Of a stretch of DNA of 64,000 bases, positions 21,235 through 34,704 are shown one piece after another. The stretch spans positions 27,772,169 to 27,836,168 of the forward strand of contig NC_072456.1 in NCBI RefSeq assembly GCF_027596085.1. Reading direction: 5' to 3'. The stretch is from Anoplopoma fimbria. Lineage: Eukaryota; Chordata; Actinopteri; Perciformes; Anoplopomatidae. The notes under the pieces were generated by a model. It searched no databases. It saw only the letters and a program-made list of their open reading frames with translations, and was not told the DNA's origin. The translations under genes were made by a program, and so were the position numbers. Positions within the stretch are counted from its first letter, which is position 1. Every line of letters begins with the position of its first letter.

Positions 21235-22785
21235 GAGCCTTCTGACAGATCAGCAGATACAGAGTCTCTCCTCTTAAAGAGACCTCTGATTTAAATATAT
21301 AAATATTATTCACATGATGAATTCACAAATAATAAGCCAAACAGTTACAAAGTTACTATTACCAAAAAATACAATAAAATAAAATATATTATTTGAGTGA
21401 AATAAGGAAAATCTTAGCATAAATAAAACAAAGTAAAAGAGTTAAATACAGAAAGAAAACACAGTAACAGGGTCGGATCATTTTTCTAGTAATGTATTGA
21501 GATCTTTGTAATATTTGGATTTTATTATTTTAGGGATTTAATACAGAATTCTATTAATGTAACACTTAAATATTGGTGTTTTTCTATTTTTTTCCTAATT
21601 GGCCTTATGAATAAAGAAATTGGCAAAAAAAAGTCAAACATGAATCATAAGTTCAAGTTTTTTTTTGTCTTTGTAAAATGATCAGTAATAATACTATAAT
21701 AATCAATATTAGATATTATGACCCATTAAATGCTCAACCTCTCCAAACGTTCTGCAGCTCTGCATGACGTCACGGGAGGGTTTCAGATCGTATTTGGACG
21801 GTTTTCACCTCTTCAGGCCTCTAAAAGCAGCTGGAATCAAATAAACTGCAGAGAAAAACTTCAGAGTTCTCCTCTCTGTAGAATGAGATAAATACCTCCT
21901 ATAATCAAACATCTGTTAAAGTCGTCTGTTACCTTCACATGAACCTCAACGTTGCCTTGGTTTTATGACCTTTGCCCTCCGGAGAGCTCATTGATTGATT
22001 CGTCGTCTGTTTGTTTGTGATTATTCTGTCTCTCAGCTCCTCCAGCGGGTCGATAAACGCTGACACAGCACCAACCGGTCCGGAGAAACTGGACTGAACC
22101 GCATCAGCAGCTCACGAGCCTGAATCTCAGCACTGATTCAAATAAAACGTTCATTATGACCACATTTCATTTGTGCACAAGAGTAAAGTTCAGTTCACGA
22201 CTCATTAAACCGAGATTCATCTCAGGAATCATTTCTGTGAACATCCGTCATCGTTTATTATATCTTTCTACTGTGAAATACTGACCAACAGCACAATGAT
22301 TGTGTGCAACGCTCTGGTTTAGGTGGGCTGACATGTGCTTGAGTTCATTTTATTGAGAAAAAAAAGTAAGTCAGTATCAATCTATAACTAAATAGTGTAT
22401 TCTATACAAACTATAAATAAATTATATTAAAAAACTATTAATTTAAATGAATAATGTCTTATTTTTGTCGTAAACAGATATGCAATGATTGCTTGGTAAT
22501 ATGTATGTTGCGGTTTCATTTCAACTGTTAAGTAACCCAAATCCCACCGCTGGAGATGAATAAATTATTTCTGATTCTGATTCATTATTATGTTATTAAT
22601 AACTTGTTTTTCCTGCTCTGAAAAGTCAACATGTCTGCTGTGGAAAAGGCAAAACGCATCCACTAAAAACAATATAAACCCCACTTAATAACAATGAACT
22701 GCTCTGGTTTGAGTAGATAAGTGTGTCGATGCTGCCATCTAGCTCTTCTTCCAAATAACTCGTATAGTAAAAAATTAAAAAAGGT
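21235..22785. other. AT-rich intergenic stretch
   Basis: No gene, RNA gene or repeat family is recognised apart from a short TTATTTCTGATTCTGATTC end at about 22565, seen at the tails of fish retroelements. Confidence 0.4.
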
Positions 22786-23042
22786 TAAATCTCTGTTTGT
22801 GTGAATGTAGTCTGGTGTCTTTGTAGAGAGCATAGATAACAGCTTCAGTTCTCCGTCATAAAGGTAAAGAGGTGTAAATATTCTAAATATAGCGTTCTCT
22901 TAAACTGATATTGATTCTTTTAGGAGTCTAAAATACGTCCACAGCAGAACATTGATCTGCTCCGTGCTGGTTCTCCTGTCTGTTTCTACAAACATCTGCT
23001 GTAGTGAAACACTGACTGTGGAGGAGAACCTCACACAGACAC
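22786..23042 (+). mobile_element. Fold-back element family B, copy 1 (right half)
   Basis: This runs from GGTTAAATCTCTGTTTGTGT to CCTCACACAGACACAC. It is near-identical by eye to the right part of the copies at 37.3-37.8 and 39.3-39.8 kb, but the left arm is missing. Confidence 0.8.
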
Positions 23043-24106
23043 ACTTAAGATTTGCATTTTGCAGACACAGAAAACTTTAATAACTGAATTAAAGTGAAAT
23101 CTGGGGTCATAAAAAGACTGAAATTTGACTCCAAATGAAGGTCAGATTATTTATTCGTTGATCAGAGATTCTTATTTAAAATCCTGACTTTGTAAATGTA
23201 ATGTTTGTATTAAGACAAATTCAAACACCTGATGATTTAAACAAAGAATAAAGTTCAAAACAAAGAAACATCTGAATCAAAAGAATCCCGACGACGTCCA
23301 GAAGATAGAGAACCAGTTATTTATTATCAAAACAAACAGAGAAGACTGTGATGATGAAGGCTGATCATGTGATGATCCGAGGCAAACATCTTTACACATC
23401 TGATCTCAACTACGTCACCGGGATGGAATCACCCGTTTCACACGTTTCTCCTCATTTATGAGACAAGAGCTTTGATTCCACGACGAGGAAACGACTTCAT
23501 ACAACCTGAAGAAAACATAACAGAAACGTACTAATAGTGTTAAACTGAGCTTAAACTGAGCTTCTACTCACAGGAGGGTTTCTGTTCAAACTAATGACAT
23601 CACTACTGGACAAATTAATTAAAGAAAAATAAAAGTTTATCAGCTGTGAGAAATCAGACAAATGTGCAAGAAACAGCTGCAGAAGAGTTCTGCAGATCTG
23701 ATGCGTCACTGATGACGTTTACATGCACCACATATTCTACTATTGTTCAGAATATGACAATATGAAAATGATCAATATTAGTGTCATATTTATTTGAATT
23801 AGCCATGTAAATAGCTTATAAGGAATATTGTCTTTTTCAAAATTAGAGCTAAAATATTTGGTGCATGTAAAGGTAGTCGTTCTGATTGGATGTTTGGAGT
23901 CTTGATAAAGTGGAGCGTGTGTGATTTATTATTTACATCCCAATGTGAACATTTGTCTGTACAGCAGTTACAGAGGCTCATTGAACCGTGTGTCGGGGGG
24001 AAATCAGTGGGGGGGTGGGGGGGTGATACAAAGTTGTGCAGAGTACAAAATGTAGTTCTAGTCACAATGAAAGGCAAACGATGATAATCTCAGAAGACTG
24101 TTCCTC
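23043..24106 (-). other. jade3: Downstream region and probable 3' UTR of jade3
   Basis: No ORF is recognised. Several AATAAA signals on the minus strand (for example 23925-23930, plus-strand TTTATT) could end the jade3 transcript. A G-run tract (GGGGGGAAATCAGTGGGGGG) lies at about 23996-24022. Confidence 0.4.
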
Positions 24107-27100
24107 TCACACCGAGCGACACCGAGCTGCTTCACCAGTCCAGAAACCCTTCATGCCTCCTCTGCAGCATCCGCTGGGTCCTGGTTCCGGTCCTAGTCCT
24201 AGTCCTGGTCCTGGTCCCTGACGTGTCTGGCACTTGTGAGTCCGGAGTCCACAACCGGCCGTCACCTCTGCACGGCGTGTCTGGAGCTCAGGGACTGTTT
24301 CCCACGCCCGCCCCCTTCCCGGCGGCGTCCGGTTGAGGCGGGCCGCCCTGCCGCCGCCCCCTTTGGCCTCGGGCTCCGAGTCGCTGAGCTCCAGGTCTGG
24401 ACAGTATCCGTCGCTGTCCTGGTGCGACCGGCCGCTCTTCACTCTGTGCTCCGGTTTGGCCCACAGTCTCTCCTTTCGGGTCAGTTTGTCGGAGGCCCGC
24501 AGGTCCTCCGTGGTCCGTACCAGGTTTATGGTGGCCTCCTTGAAGGACCGTCCAAAGTGCTCCATGGCCGACTTGCGTAAGCTGCTCTTGTCCGACGGCG
24601 GACTGGAGGTGTCCTGGTCTCCGGGCGTCTGGCAGGAACTGTCCTTCTGCGCCACAAGCTTCTCCAGGAGGCCGTTGGATTTACGGTCTTTGTCCGGTTT
24701 GCCGTTGGAGGAGTGGCCGCTGTGGAGCGCGGCGTGCAGGGCGAGCGGTTTGCCCGTGGGTTTGATGGCGGGCAGCGAGGCCGTGCTGCGGGAGTGGCTG
24801 GAGGACGAGGACAGGCGGCCGTTGGAGCGCTCCTCTCTGCGACCACGGCCGTGCATCTGAGGCTTCCCCTGACCCAGACCTTCACCTTCGGCCACGTTAC
24901 CGCTGTGGTCCGGGCAGAGCGGCCCGTTACCGGACTTAGAACCGGGCGTCCCGTTTCCCAGACCGGAGGGTTTGGGCATTTTGAGCTTCAGCGTGATCCG
25001 AGGAGGAGGACGGAACAGAAGGCTCTCCGCCGGAGACGAGGAGGGCAGACCAGCAGAGAGCTCCTGGTTCAGCAGCTTCACGTGAAGGTTGAACATCTGC
25101 TCCTGAGCTTTGCTCTGCAGAACCTTCAGCTTCTCCCGACGGCTCACCATGTAGCACAGGTTCCTCACCTGCAGAGAGAAAAACACACGGTTTAAATAAA
25201 CAGCATCCGCCTTTAAGACGGATCGGACACAATATATGAGAGTTTATGGCCACGATGCTGAAGAAGATTAATACAGAAGATTTGAGGGTTTTACGACTTT
25301 GAATCACAAAAGATGTTAATGTCCAAGGGAAAACTGAAGCAGGTTGAACTATTTAAATAATCATTTTTCAGCTTCTCCAATCTGCTGCTTTTCCATCTTT
25401 TATGACAATAAACTAAATATTTGGGGGTTTTGTACTAAACAAGTCATTAGAGGACGTCTCCTGAGGCTTTAGTAAACTGTCTCATCAGCATTTTTCCTGC
25501 CACAAACCCTGCATCATCTTTACATTTGGACGTTAACATTGTTTTGCAGCCGTTCATGCGTCGCCTCGACTTCGTGTTCTGTGTCTCTAATGATTTATGC
25601 TTTATGTCTTCTAGGATCTGCTGCAGTTTTTCTGCTGATGTGCATAAACAGTGATTCCATGTAGAACACTAATAGAACACTTTCTAGACAATGAATGTTG
25701 GTTTTATTTTAAAAAAATCAGCTCAGGAAGTTGAGTTCCTTAACAAACCTAAAACACTTTTTAAATCATATTTCGAGGAGCTTCGTTTAAACTTGCCGTA
25801 GTGAAGCCGGTGCTTGATTTGCATAAATGTTGACTGATAAAAACACTATTCACATGTCTGAGGATTATACAAAGAAGCACAATTATTTGTTTGATGCTTT
25901 AGAATCAGGAGGTCTTAAAAAGCTACATTTGAGTAAATGTTTTTCAGCCAAATCAAATCGTTTACAGGATATTCAACCTTTGTTTCTTTAGGATACATTT
26001 AATGCTTTACTTCTGTCTTTACAGGGTTTGTATAAATGTAATAAAGTAGGCCATGAATATGAGATATGAGTTAACAGATAACAATCCCTCCTCGTCATCG
26101 TGGAGGTTTGTTTATGGAGTTTTCTTTTTGATTCTTCACAGCTCGTTTTGTTTTACGCTCTCTGGTTTTTCCGAGAATAATAGTGCAGAGTATGAACAAA
26201 GCTTCAGTGTTCTATTGGAGATAACTGAAACATATTTGTTATTAATATATATGTTATAATGTGCTTTACTCAATTAACAACATGCAAACACAGTAAGATA
26301 CTAAAATAATGTGAATTATAGCTCATAAACTGTCCTGCTCCTCATAGAGAATTGATTGAGGAGCAGCATGAATAAATGTTAAAGTATATACAGAGCATAA
26401 AGCCTCAGTTATGACCCCGTCATGTAGAAAGTCACCCACCCTCTCCAGGTCCTGTCTCAGGTGCATGAACATCCTCATGCGGGTGTGGATGCTGTCCTCC
26501 TGCGGCTGCAGCACCAGGTTCTCCTCGTCCTCCTTGGGGGGCAGCAGGGCCTTGTTGAAGTTGGCTCTCCTCTTCAGCTTCCAGTACTGACAGATGAAGT
26601 CCAGCAGGCGGGCCGGCAGCCCGAGGGCCCGGCACAGATCCTCCTGCTGGACCAGGGTGTAGAACTCCTCCTCCAGCTCCTGCAGCCTCTGGGCCCGCTG
26701 GCCCCCCTTCTGGGGGTCGGCGGCGGGTTTGGAGCGAGCCGGGCTCAGGCCGACCTCCCCGGGTTTGGACTGGCTGTGCTTCAGGCAGTACGACTTGAAC
26801 TTGACCTCGTCGCCTTCGTCCAGGATGGTCTTCATCTCCAGGCTGTGCTCAAAGGCACACGTCACGTGGAAGGGAGTGGTGCAGTTCTTCACCGAGCACT
26901 GAGGACAAATACAATGTGGTAATGAAAATAAAAGCCTCCTCTCTCACAAAGAGTAAGTCACATATCTAGATTTACATATAAAATACATTCTGACGGTGGA
27001 CTCGTCAGTAAATGGTGATGAAGAACAGTTGTTGAACCTTTCTGCAAGTTTTCAGATCAAATTTTACTGCACGAGTTGTTCCAGAATGATGTGAAGCTGT

Positions 27101-27654
27101 GATTTATTTTGAGTCTCCATGGAAACAACAAGACTGATGGTCCAAAGTTAACAAAACCAGCAAACCAACAACTCTACAGCTCATTAACTATCATTTTATC
27201 ATGACTTTTTGGAAGTATAGTTATTATTTTGTCTCCAGGAAACAACCTCCAGTTCTGAAAACTGAAGTCAGTGCTTCATGTTTAAAGCTGCATTCTCTCT
27301 CCTGTCCACCAGGGGGCGACTCCTCTGGTTGTATAGAAGTCTATGAGAAAATGACTCTACTTCTCTCTTGATTTATTCCCTCAGTAAACATTGTAAACAT
27401 GAGTTTATGGTCTCAATCTCTAGTTTCAAGTCTTCTTCAATACAGCATGATGTTCATTTAGTAAATGATGCTCCATTTAGAGTCAAACAGACCATAAAGC
27501 AGGGTGTTTTCTTGGGACGCCCCCCGCTCTAAATGAGTAAAAGTATTGATGCGGTCCAAAGTCACCGGTTCTGCTATCAGTACTCTAGATGTTCTCGTCT
27601 TAAACTTCCTCGCTCTGTACTTTACACACACACACACAGACACACAGACACACA

Positions 27655-27729
<75 letters not shown>

Positions 27730-27965
27730 TTCGGCTCACTACAGCGTGCTAAGCTAACTAGCTTGTGATGTTTTAAAGAACTCACCTGGATACAGGCTCC
27801 CGTCTTCCATTTGCACAGACTGCAGATGAGAGACCAGCGGCTCGGAGGGATGTGGGACACTTTGGTGATCGGCTCCATCCTCTCAGGACAAGCAATGCTC
27901 ACCTGGGAAGGAACGGCAGGGTGAGGTTATTCAACGCTCCCTGTAGAGCGACACAGAGAGGAGTG

Positions 27966-28037
<72 letters not shown>

Positions 28038-30158
28038 CTCTGGGATCCACAGAGCACAGCTCACGTGAGCCCACTTGGTGCCGGCCCGTGTTGCCTTCAT
28101 GGCCCCGCCCTTCTGAGGACACAGGAGACACTGAGGGTCGATGCCGAGGACGCACGTCCTGCACAGCCAGTTACCAACGGGCACTTTGACGATTCCATAG
28201 CAGGCCTGAGAGGACAGCCACAGTTTACTTAGTGAAACAACATTAATGGAGCGAGTAATCAAACTTCACCAGTTGATTACTGACATTAGGATGATTCTTT
28301 TCTGAATGAGGCATTATCTAATCTACAGACACAAATAGAGAAGTTAGTAAAATAAATGTTTTCTATAAACTAGTCTGAAAGAAGAGGAGTTATGGTAGAA
28401 CAAAATCTCTAAATGTATTGAATGAAAAATAATGTTTTTGTCTCTTAAAAACACAAAAGAAATTCTATTGAAGTGATTCCTAAAGTAAGTCAGTGTTTAA
28501 CTCGTTCATTCAACAACAAAATGTTTTGAACATGGAGAAATAGTCACACATATAAAAACATTCTCCTTCCATGTTTCCTGCGTGCGGAGCGTCGTTGCCG
28601 TGGTTACCTGGTGCACGCAGATGTTGCACTTGTCGCAGAACACCATGTCGTTGCCCTCCTCGCTGTCGGGGGAGCGGCACACGTCACAGATGACGTCCTC
28701 GTCGTACTCGATCCCCAGACCCTCCACCGTCTCGATGGCGTGGTTCATGTTGTCGTGGCACTGACTCTCCAGAGCCTCCATGGTGCGCTCCATCGTCAGC
28801 TCGTCCACCGGCTCCTCTCCTGGAGGACAAAACATACCGTCAGTCTTAATACTTCTATTTACAAATCATCTTAGTAGTGTTAATGATGTGTTATAATCTT
28901 AGAGCTAGTGTTAGGAAGTCAAACATCATAATTCATCTCTAATATCTATTTTATATTAATGTGAAAACATCTCCTTCAAACTACTGGATTTATTCTAGTT
29001 CATCACCAACACTACATTTTACAGATTACATGTGAACACATCATGATGAGCCTGAACGCATCATAACGTAACTGAACTGAACCTCTGTTCGTTAGCCGTT
29101 AGCAGTGTTGCTAACGTTACTAGCTCTCCTGTTGGTTTAAACACAGATTGGTTGTTTACAATGTAACATTATCAGAGATCAGAGACTAGAAAAGCATAAA
29201 TGAAGTCCTGATCTCATATTTTACTGAATATTGGAGGATAACGATCGTCAGTAAAACTTTATTAACACTGTGATGGTTAACGTTAAACTGTGGAATTAAT
29301 CTGAGGTTCACATGCGTGAAGAACCGTGAGGTGATCAGTACGGATCAGGGATCGAGACGGTATCAACTGTTTTAAGTTATGAGGGTTATTGAAGAGTTTT
29401 GCATTTTAAAAATAAACTGTATGCCGTCTTCTTATCTAACAATAAATGAAAAGCAGTTCTTGGATCAGAAAAGAAACACAGGAATAAGCTCCAGGTTTGG
29501 ATGTAACGTTTTGGCGAGTACCAAAAAAGTAATAATGACAGATTTAGTTTTATTGATAAGTGATTCATTGGTGGATCCATCCGGTTCCGTTACCCATGCG
29601 GTCCAGCTCCCTGTTGAGCGCCTGCAGCCAGTGGAGGTCCATGTCGTCCAGGTCGTAGCGACACATGGCCTCTGCGAGCTCCCTGATGTCCACGTGACCC
29701 GGCTCCGTCGTCTCCCGGCTGGAGCACTGGATGTGCTTCCTCTGGTGGGTGTAGATAACCTCTTTGGGCTTCTCCTCCATCACCCTGAACACAGACGGCA
29801 CAGATAGAAAATAAACAGTCAGAGCTGCAAAGCTCTCATAGTCTGTTAACATCGAAATAATCAGGAATATATGTTTTATTCAAAACACAAAAAAGAATAA
29901 AGCTTTCAGTAAGGTGAAATTGAATTTTAAAGAGTCTTTGGCTTCTCTCTGAAAGTCTAGACCGGATTTGACCAGACTAAGTATGATGGTTTTGGGAAGA
30001 GACCTGGTCCAATGTGGTCCAAATGTGAAAATCAAACAGTGAAATCTTTGTTTTTTTACATTTACAAAGACAGAATACAGCTTTTGTAAAAGGTGAAACT
30101 GAGTTCCAAAGAGTCCATGGCTGTTCTGTGATAATCTAGTCCAGATTTTGGCATCAGG

Positions 30159-30222
<64 letters not shown>

Positions 30223-30245
30223 CACACACACACACACACACACAC

Positions 30246-30291
<46 letters not shown>

Positions 30292-30764
30292 TTACCTGAC
30301 GGACGGTTCTGGGATTGTGTCTGGACTCGCCAGCACCTGGACCCCCTTCTCCCACTCCTGCTTCCAGGCGTCCGCCAGCAGGTAGTAGTCCTCCGGGGAC
30401 ACGTGGTGGGAGTCCGGCAGCTTCATGGCGCTGATCAGGTCCTTTCTGAACACCTGAGGGTGAGACAGGGACACACAGTGAGACACCTGTCCTCACCTGT
30501 GACACAGCTCAACACTGGATGGGAAGTGGATGTGGAACTTACTTCAGCCGGTTTCTTCTGGTTGGAGACCGGAGCTCCAGGTTTGCCGCCTCCATACTTG
30601 TTGGAGGAGCAGAAGGAGGTGGAGGGACCTATTTAAAGAACGAATGTGCGAATTAAAAGAGCAGCAGAGATTTATAAAAAAAGAAAACCGCTTTATGATC
30701 GTGTTGACGACTCACTCTCATTGTCAGAACTGTCGCTGCTGCTCGACGACCTGAGACGTTTCAT
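24107..30764 (-). CDS. jade3: JADE3 (PHF16), PHD-finger protein of HBO1 complexes
   Basis: Nine coding exons are 30764-30716, 30628-30543, 30453-30296, 29784-29594, 28819-28608, 28205-28038, 27902-27786, 26898-26440 and 25168-24107, giving 2502 nt and 833 aa (human JADE3 is about 823). The N-terminus [15 protein letters not shown] is typical of JADE. An EPL1-like region follows ([20 protein letters not shown]). The first PHD finger (about 204-254) starts [20 protein letters not shown]. The extended PHD finger (about 256-365) spans [12 protein letters not shown] to FHVTCAFEH. The conserved [15 protein letters not shown] motif and a Ser-rich tail with [13 protein letters not shown] follow. JADE proteins scaffold the HBO1 (KAT7) acetyltransferase with ING4/5 and MEAF6 and read histone H3 in the nucleus. 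JADE3 rather than JADE1/2 is supported by the tail and by rp2 next door. Three donors lie within about ten bases of simple repeats. Confidence 0.93.
27282..27508 (-). mobile_element. Fold-back element family A, copy 4 (core, inverted)
   Basis: This jade3 intron insertion carries the shared core in the minus orientation, from AAGCTGCATTCTCTCT to CAGACCATAAAGCAGGGTG. The arms are absent. Confidence 0.75.
27627..27724. repeat. (CA)n microsatellite
   Basis: A long dinucleotide run in a jade3 intron, beginning with interspersed CAGACACA units. Confidence 0.95.
27968..28034. repeat. (TG)n microsatellite at a jade3 donor
   Basis: On the minus strand the donor of the 28205-28038 exon reads CCAGAG|GTACACACACA and passes straight into the repeat. 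Confidence 0.95.
30159..30289. repeat. (CA)n-(GA)n compound microsatellite at a jade3 donor
   Basis: On the minus strand the donor GTCAG|GTAACG of exon 30453-30296 is followed directly by (CT)n and then (TG)n. Confidence 0.95.
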
Positions 30765-30889
30765 CCTGTAACATCCTGAGGAAGAGGAGAGACGGACATG
30801 AGGCTTCTTTTTCTATAAACTGTGTGTTTTTAAAATCATTTTACATCTTTTTCTGATTTGTTGATGGTTCCGATTCGTGGATGACTGAT

Positions 30890-31040
30890 TGATGTCATGT
30901 GAATGGGGCAATCTGATTGGTCTACCAACCTATTTACAAACCCCAAGTTCTATTTAATGCATGCATCCTCATTTCCTGGTAAAATAACCTGATGAAGGTC
31001 TACGTACCAAAACGTTGTAACTAAAATATATTTAAACGCA
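30890..31040 (+). mobile_element. Retroelement-terminus-like relic, CTGATGAAGG...AAAACG
   Basis: ATTTAATGCATGCATCCTC is followed by CCTGATGAAGGTCTACGTAC and CAAAACGTTGTAA. GGT and ACC can pair around CTACGT, giving a hammerhead-like stem II between CTGATGA and the A-rich GAAA-equivalent. The arrangement fits termini of Penelope-like elements. It lies in the probable 5' UTR intron of jade3. Confidence 0.4.
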
Positions 31041-32957
31041 AGTGAAGAAATATATGTCAACCCAGCCAGCAGAATATGAAGATGTACAAAAGAAATGTAT
31101 ATAGTGACTCAACTTCTAAATGATGGTTTGTACAGAAAACCTTAGTGTGAAATATCCAGCATATTGACCTGCTTAAAGTCAGTGAATATTCATAAAAGCA
31201 TAATTAGAATTAGTGCTAACGCTGCAAAATACACGTCTTTATATAATAATTTTCGAAAGGCAATTTGTTGTATTTTAGCAGTTTATATTAAAGCGGCCAC
31301 GATTAATTAATTAGCTCTCAACTTTTAAATAAATCTGAAACTATTTTGATAAATCGATTCATCCCCCCAAAATTTGATGAATTCTAGCTTGATAAATGTG
31401 AATATTTTCTGGTTTCTTTACTCTGTGACAGTAAACTGAATATTTTTTTGTTGAAAAAGAAACTAGAGATTTGAAGACTGAAGATGGAATTTATTAACCA
31501 TTTTACAACTAATATATTAATCTGGAAAATAATCCACAATGAAGATGAATTAACTTTGATTAACTGAACTTTCCTGTCACAATTTCTAGATGATTCCTCA
31601 ACTGAAACTTTATTTATTTAAGATTAAAACCACACCACCGTACACTGTGTGTGTGTGTGTGTTGCACTCAAAACGTCAGTCATCTGTTGCTGACATAACA
31701 AGTGTTTTTTCTGCCTCTGAACAGCAGCAAACTGTTTGTGTTCAGTTACTAAAAACTGATGAATATTGTAAAGATTAGACCAACATTCTGACTGAAGATT
31801 AATGCAGCTGTGACACCCAATGAACTGGGTGTTAAATAAACAAATACAAATATATACAACTTTACCTTCATTGTTTCCTTTTTTTTTTTTTTTTAATTTT
31901 GTTTATATTTCGGTTTGGTGCCCTTTTTTAAAATATTCTCTACAAATGAATGATTATTAATTTTAAAATTTGATTCCAGCATCTCAGATACATGTATTTG
32001 ATATTTTTCTCTGTTTCATACTGATTGTAATATTTTTTAGTGTATCATTATATCATTATTATTAATCACTGTGTTTTATTTTCCATTTTAGGATATACAT
32101 TTTATGTATTCTGTTCATCATATTTTGATGTTATTTTTATCTTGTTATCAATTGTGTTTCATTTTCCATTAATTGTGGCAATATCTCCCTTTATGTTCAT
32201 TTTGTGAGTATTTTCTTCTATTATGAAGCCCTTTGCGCTGCATGTATTGTATGAAAGGTTCTATACAATTTAAGTATATCATTATTATTATTATCATTTT
32301 TATTATTATTATAACAGCAGCCTGAAGACGTCGCCGTAAACTCTATTTTATGGACGAAAGAATGAAACCGATAATGACAATAATACGCATAATATTCATT
32401 TAGTATTCTGTCTCTGTGTTTTATTTGAATATGATACTGTTTGAGTTTAGGGTGGAGAGATGTTAGTCAGACAACAAACTGAGTGTTTAATCATCTAATA
32501 CGTCCAACACACTGCTAACGTTATTAATTATTAATTTATTACAAGAACATTTACTCAAGTATTGCATTTAGGAAGGCAAACAATTTTGCAGTACTTTTAC
32601 TTTATTTAAGTGTAGATTTTACTGCTCTACATTAATGTGAAAGCTTTAGATTTAGATCATTAAAACCAACTAATCACTGATGATGTATTATTATACATTA
32701 AACTACCAGCAGTGTATAAAGTAAATAAAATGAGCTCCATTTACCAGCTGTTTATTGAACATCAATTAATGGAATACAATAATCTAATATATATATTTCT
32801 GCATGGTGAGCATTTTAACATTCCGAACATAAAGTTTAATTTGATGATGATACTTTAGTACTTTTACTTAAGAATAAGATCTTAGCAGGACTTCTTCCCA
32901 CCTCAAATAAAGTCAAATACAGTATGAGCATAGACTATATATAAAAAAATAAATAAT
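31041..32957. other. AT-rich non-coding stretch, probable jade3 5' intron
   Basis: No gene or clear repeat family is seen. The acceptor CTCTTCCTCAG just before the jade3 start codon implies that jade3 has a non-coding first exon further upstream, so this is most likely intronic. Confidence 0.4.
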
Positions 32958-33515
32958 TATTAGGGGCTTTCTATATAAAAAATAATAATAATTAGTAGGG
33001 GCTTTATATATCTATATATATATAAATACATATATAAAATAATAATAATTAGTATGGGCTTTATATATCTATGTATATATATAAATACATAAAATAATAA
33101 TAATAATGATAATTAGTAGGGGCTTTATATATATATATATATACTATCTATCTATATATATATAAATACATAATATAAAATAATAATAATAATTAGTAGG
33201 GGCTTTATATATCTATATATAAATACATAAATATATAATAAAATAATAATAATTAGTAGGGGCTTTATATATATATATATATAAAATAATAATAATAATT
33301 AGTAGGGGTTTTATATATATATAAATACATACATACATATATATATAATAATAATAATAATTAGTAGGGGCTTTATATATATATATATATATATAAATAT
33401 ATATAAAATAATAATAATAATTAGTAGGGGTTTTATATATATATATATATATATATATAAATACATACATAAATATATATATAAAATAATAATAATAATT
33501 AGTAGGGGCTTTATT
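32958..33515. repeat. TTAGTAGGGGCTTTATATAT minisatellite
   Basis: About ten units consist of (AAT)n, then TTAGTAGGGGCTTT, then a variable (TA)n with ATAAATACATA spacers. Unit length varies from roughly 40 to 80 bases because the TA run varies. Confidence 0.9.
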
Positions 33516-33539
33516 GGCTTCGAATGTGTGCGGATATGA

Positions 33540-34087
33540 CGTCACACTGAGCAGAGGTGTCGGGGTAACAGGAAACAGTGTCCCCCTTGTTTACATTGTT
33601 CCTCCTGTCTGCGGACACCTGAGAGCCGCGTCAGACTCAACAGTCAACATCCGGTCCGCCCGGTTGGCGCCAAACACAAACAAACACACGCGGAAGTTAG
33701 TTTCGCATTCGACAGTTAACTTTATGAATTTAATTAAAAGCTTCACTCATCTGAGATGTGTTTGGTAATGTAGTCCAGATTAAACCAGCCTACATTTAGT
33801 GGTTTAAGTGGAAAAAAACATTAAAATAATCAACAGAATAAAGCTTTTATATATTAAAAAAAAAAAATGTTTTAATGAATATCTGTCTTCTCTTTGATAA
33901 TCTAGACCAGAATTAACCAGATTATGTATAATGGATAAATATATATATTTATTTTAACTGTTAAATCTCCTTTTTGGGTGATTTTAATGAATGAAACGTG
34001 TATTTTCAAAATAAAAGCCCTCGGCTAACAACGCGAGTTAAACGAAGCGAGAGAGAGCGCTGCGAACGTGAAGCCGACTTCACCCCG

Positions 34088-34125
<38 letters not shown>

Positions 34126-34690
34126 CTAACATCCGGGCCTCTCCGCAGAACTCAACGTGGGCGCCGCCATCACACAAACATGTCACTTCACAGACCCATG
34201 AGGGCCAAAAACAGAACCACAAGCCCGCACAGCAGTGACGGAGAAGCGTAGAAGAAGAAGGAGGAAGCGCAGAGAGGCTAGGCTAGGCTAGGCTAGGCTA
34301 GGCTAGCGGCTAAGCTAAGCTAGCTTGAGGGCGGGGACAGAGCGCAGCAGGCCCCGTGGCCTCCGTACACCATCCGGGGTAAACCCTGCTCCTCAGCCCC
34401 TCGTATTATGCCACAATCCTCCCCGTTGTTACCTCCAGTCCTCCGCTTTATTCAGGCCACATGTCCGTCCGGACACCGCGTCCAGCATGTACAGAAGACA
34501 CCGAGGCTTCTGGAGGTTTGTATCCGACCACAGAGGCGCTTCTCCCGGGCAGCAGGCGGTCCGGCACCACGGCACAACGGCTCTATTGTACCGCGCCTCC
34601 CGCAGGGTCCTAAAGCCCGCCGGTTTCCCTACAAGCTGGGTGCGCTCGATTTGTGTACTGGCGCCAACCTCCGGTGGTGGAAGAAGAACC
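33540..34690 (-). promoter_or_regulatory. jade3: CpG-rich region, candidate jade3 promoter and first exon
   Basis: CpG-rich sequence (peaks at 33600-33690 and 34020-34680) stands out from AT-rich flanks, 3-4 kb upstream of the first jade3 coding exon on the minus strand. It is the only promoter-like island between jade3 and rp2. Open frames of about 100-125 codons here have no recognisable motif and reflect GC content. The exact start site cannot be seen. Confidence 0.45.
34275..34308. repeat. (GGCTA)n pentanucleotide repeat
   Basis: About six copies of AGGCT lie inside the CpG-rich region, followed by CTAAGCTAAGCTAGC. Confidence 0.9.
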
Positions 34691-34704
34691 CAGATGAGAT
34701 GAAA

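Noticed and set aside
20075..21313. 412-codon minus-strand frame and 264-codon plus-strand frame
   Set aside because: Low-complexity translation of the polypurine tract; the absence of stops follows from G/A-only composition.
24333..25195. Plus-strand frames of 160-175 codons opposite the last jade3 exon
   Set aside because: Shadows of the jade3 tail, without any recognisable domain.
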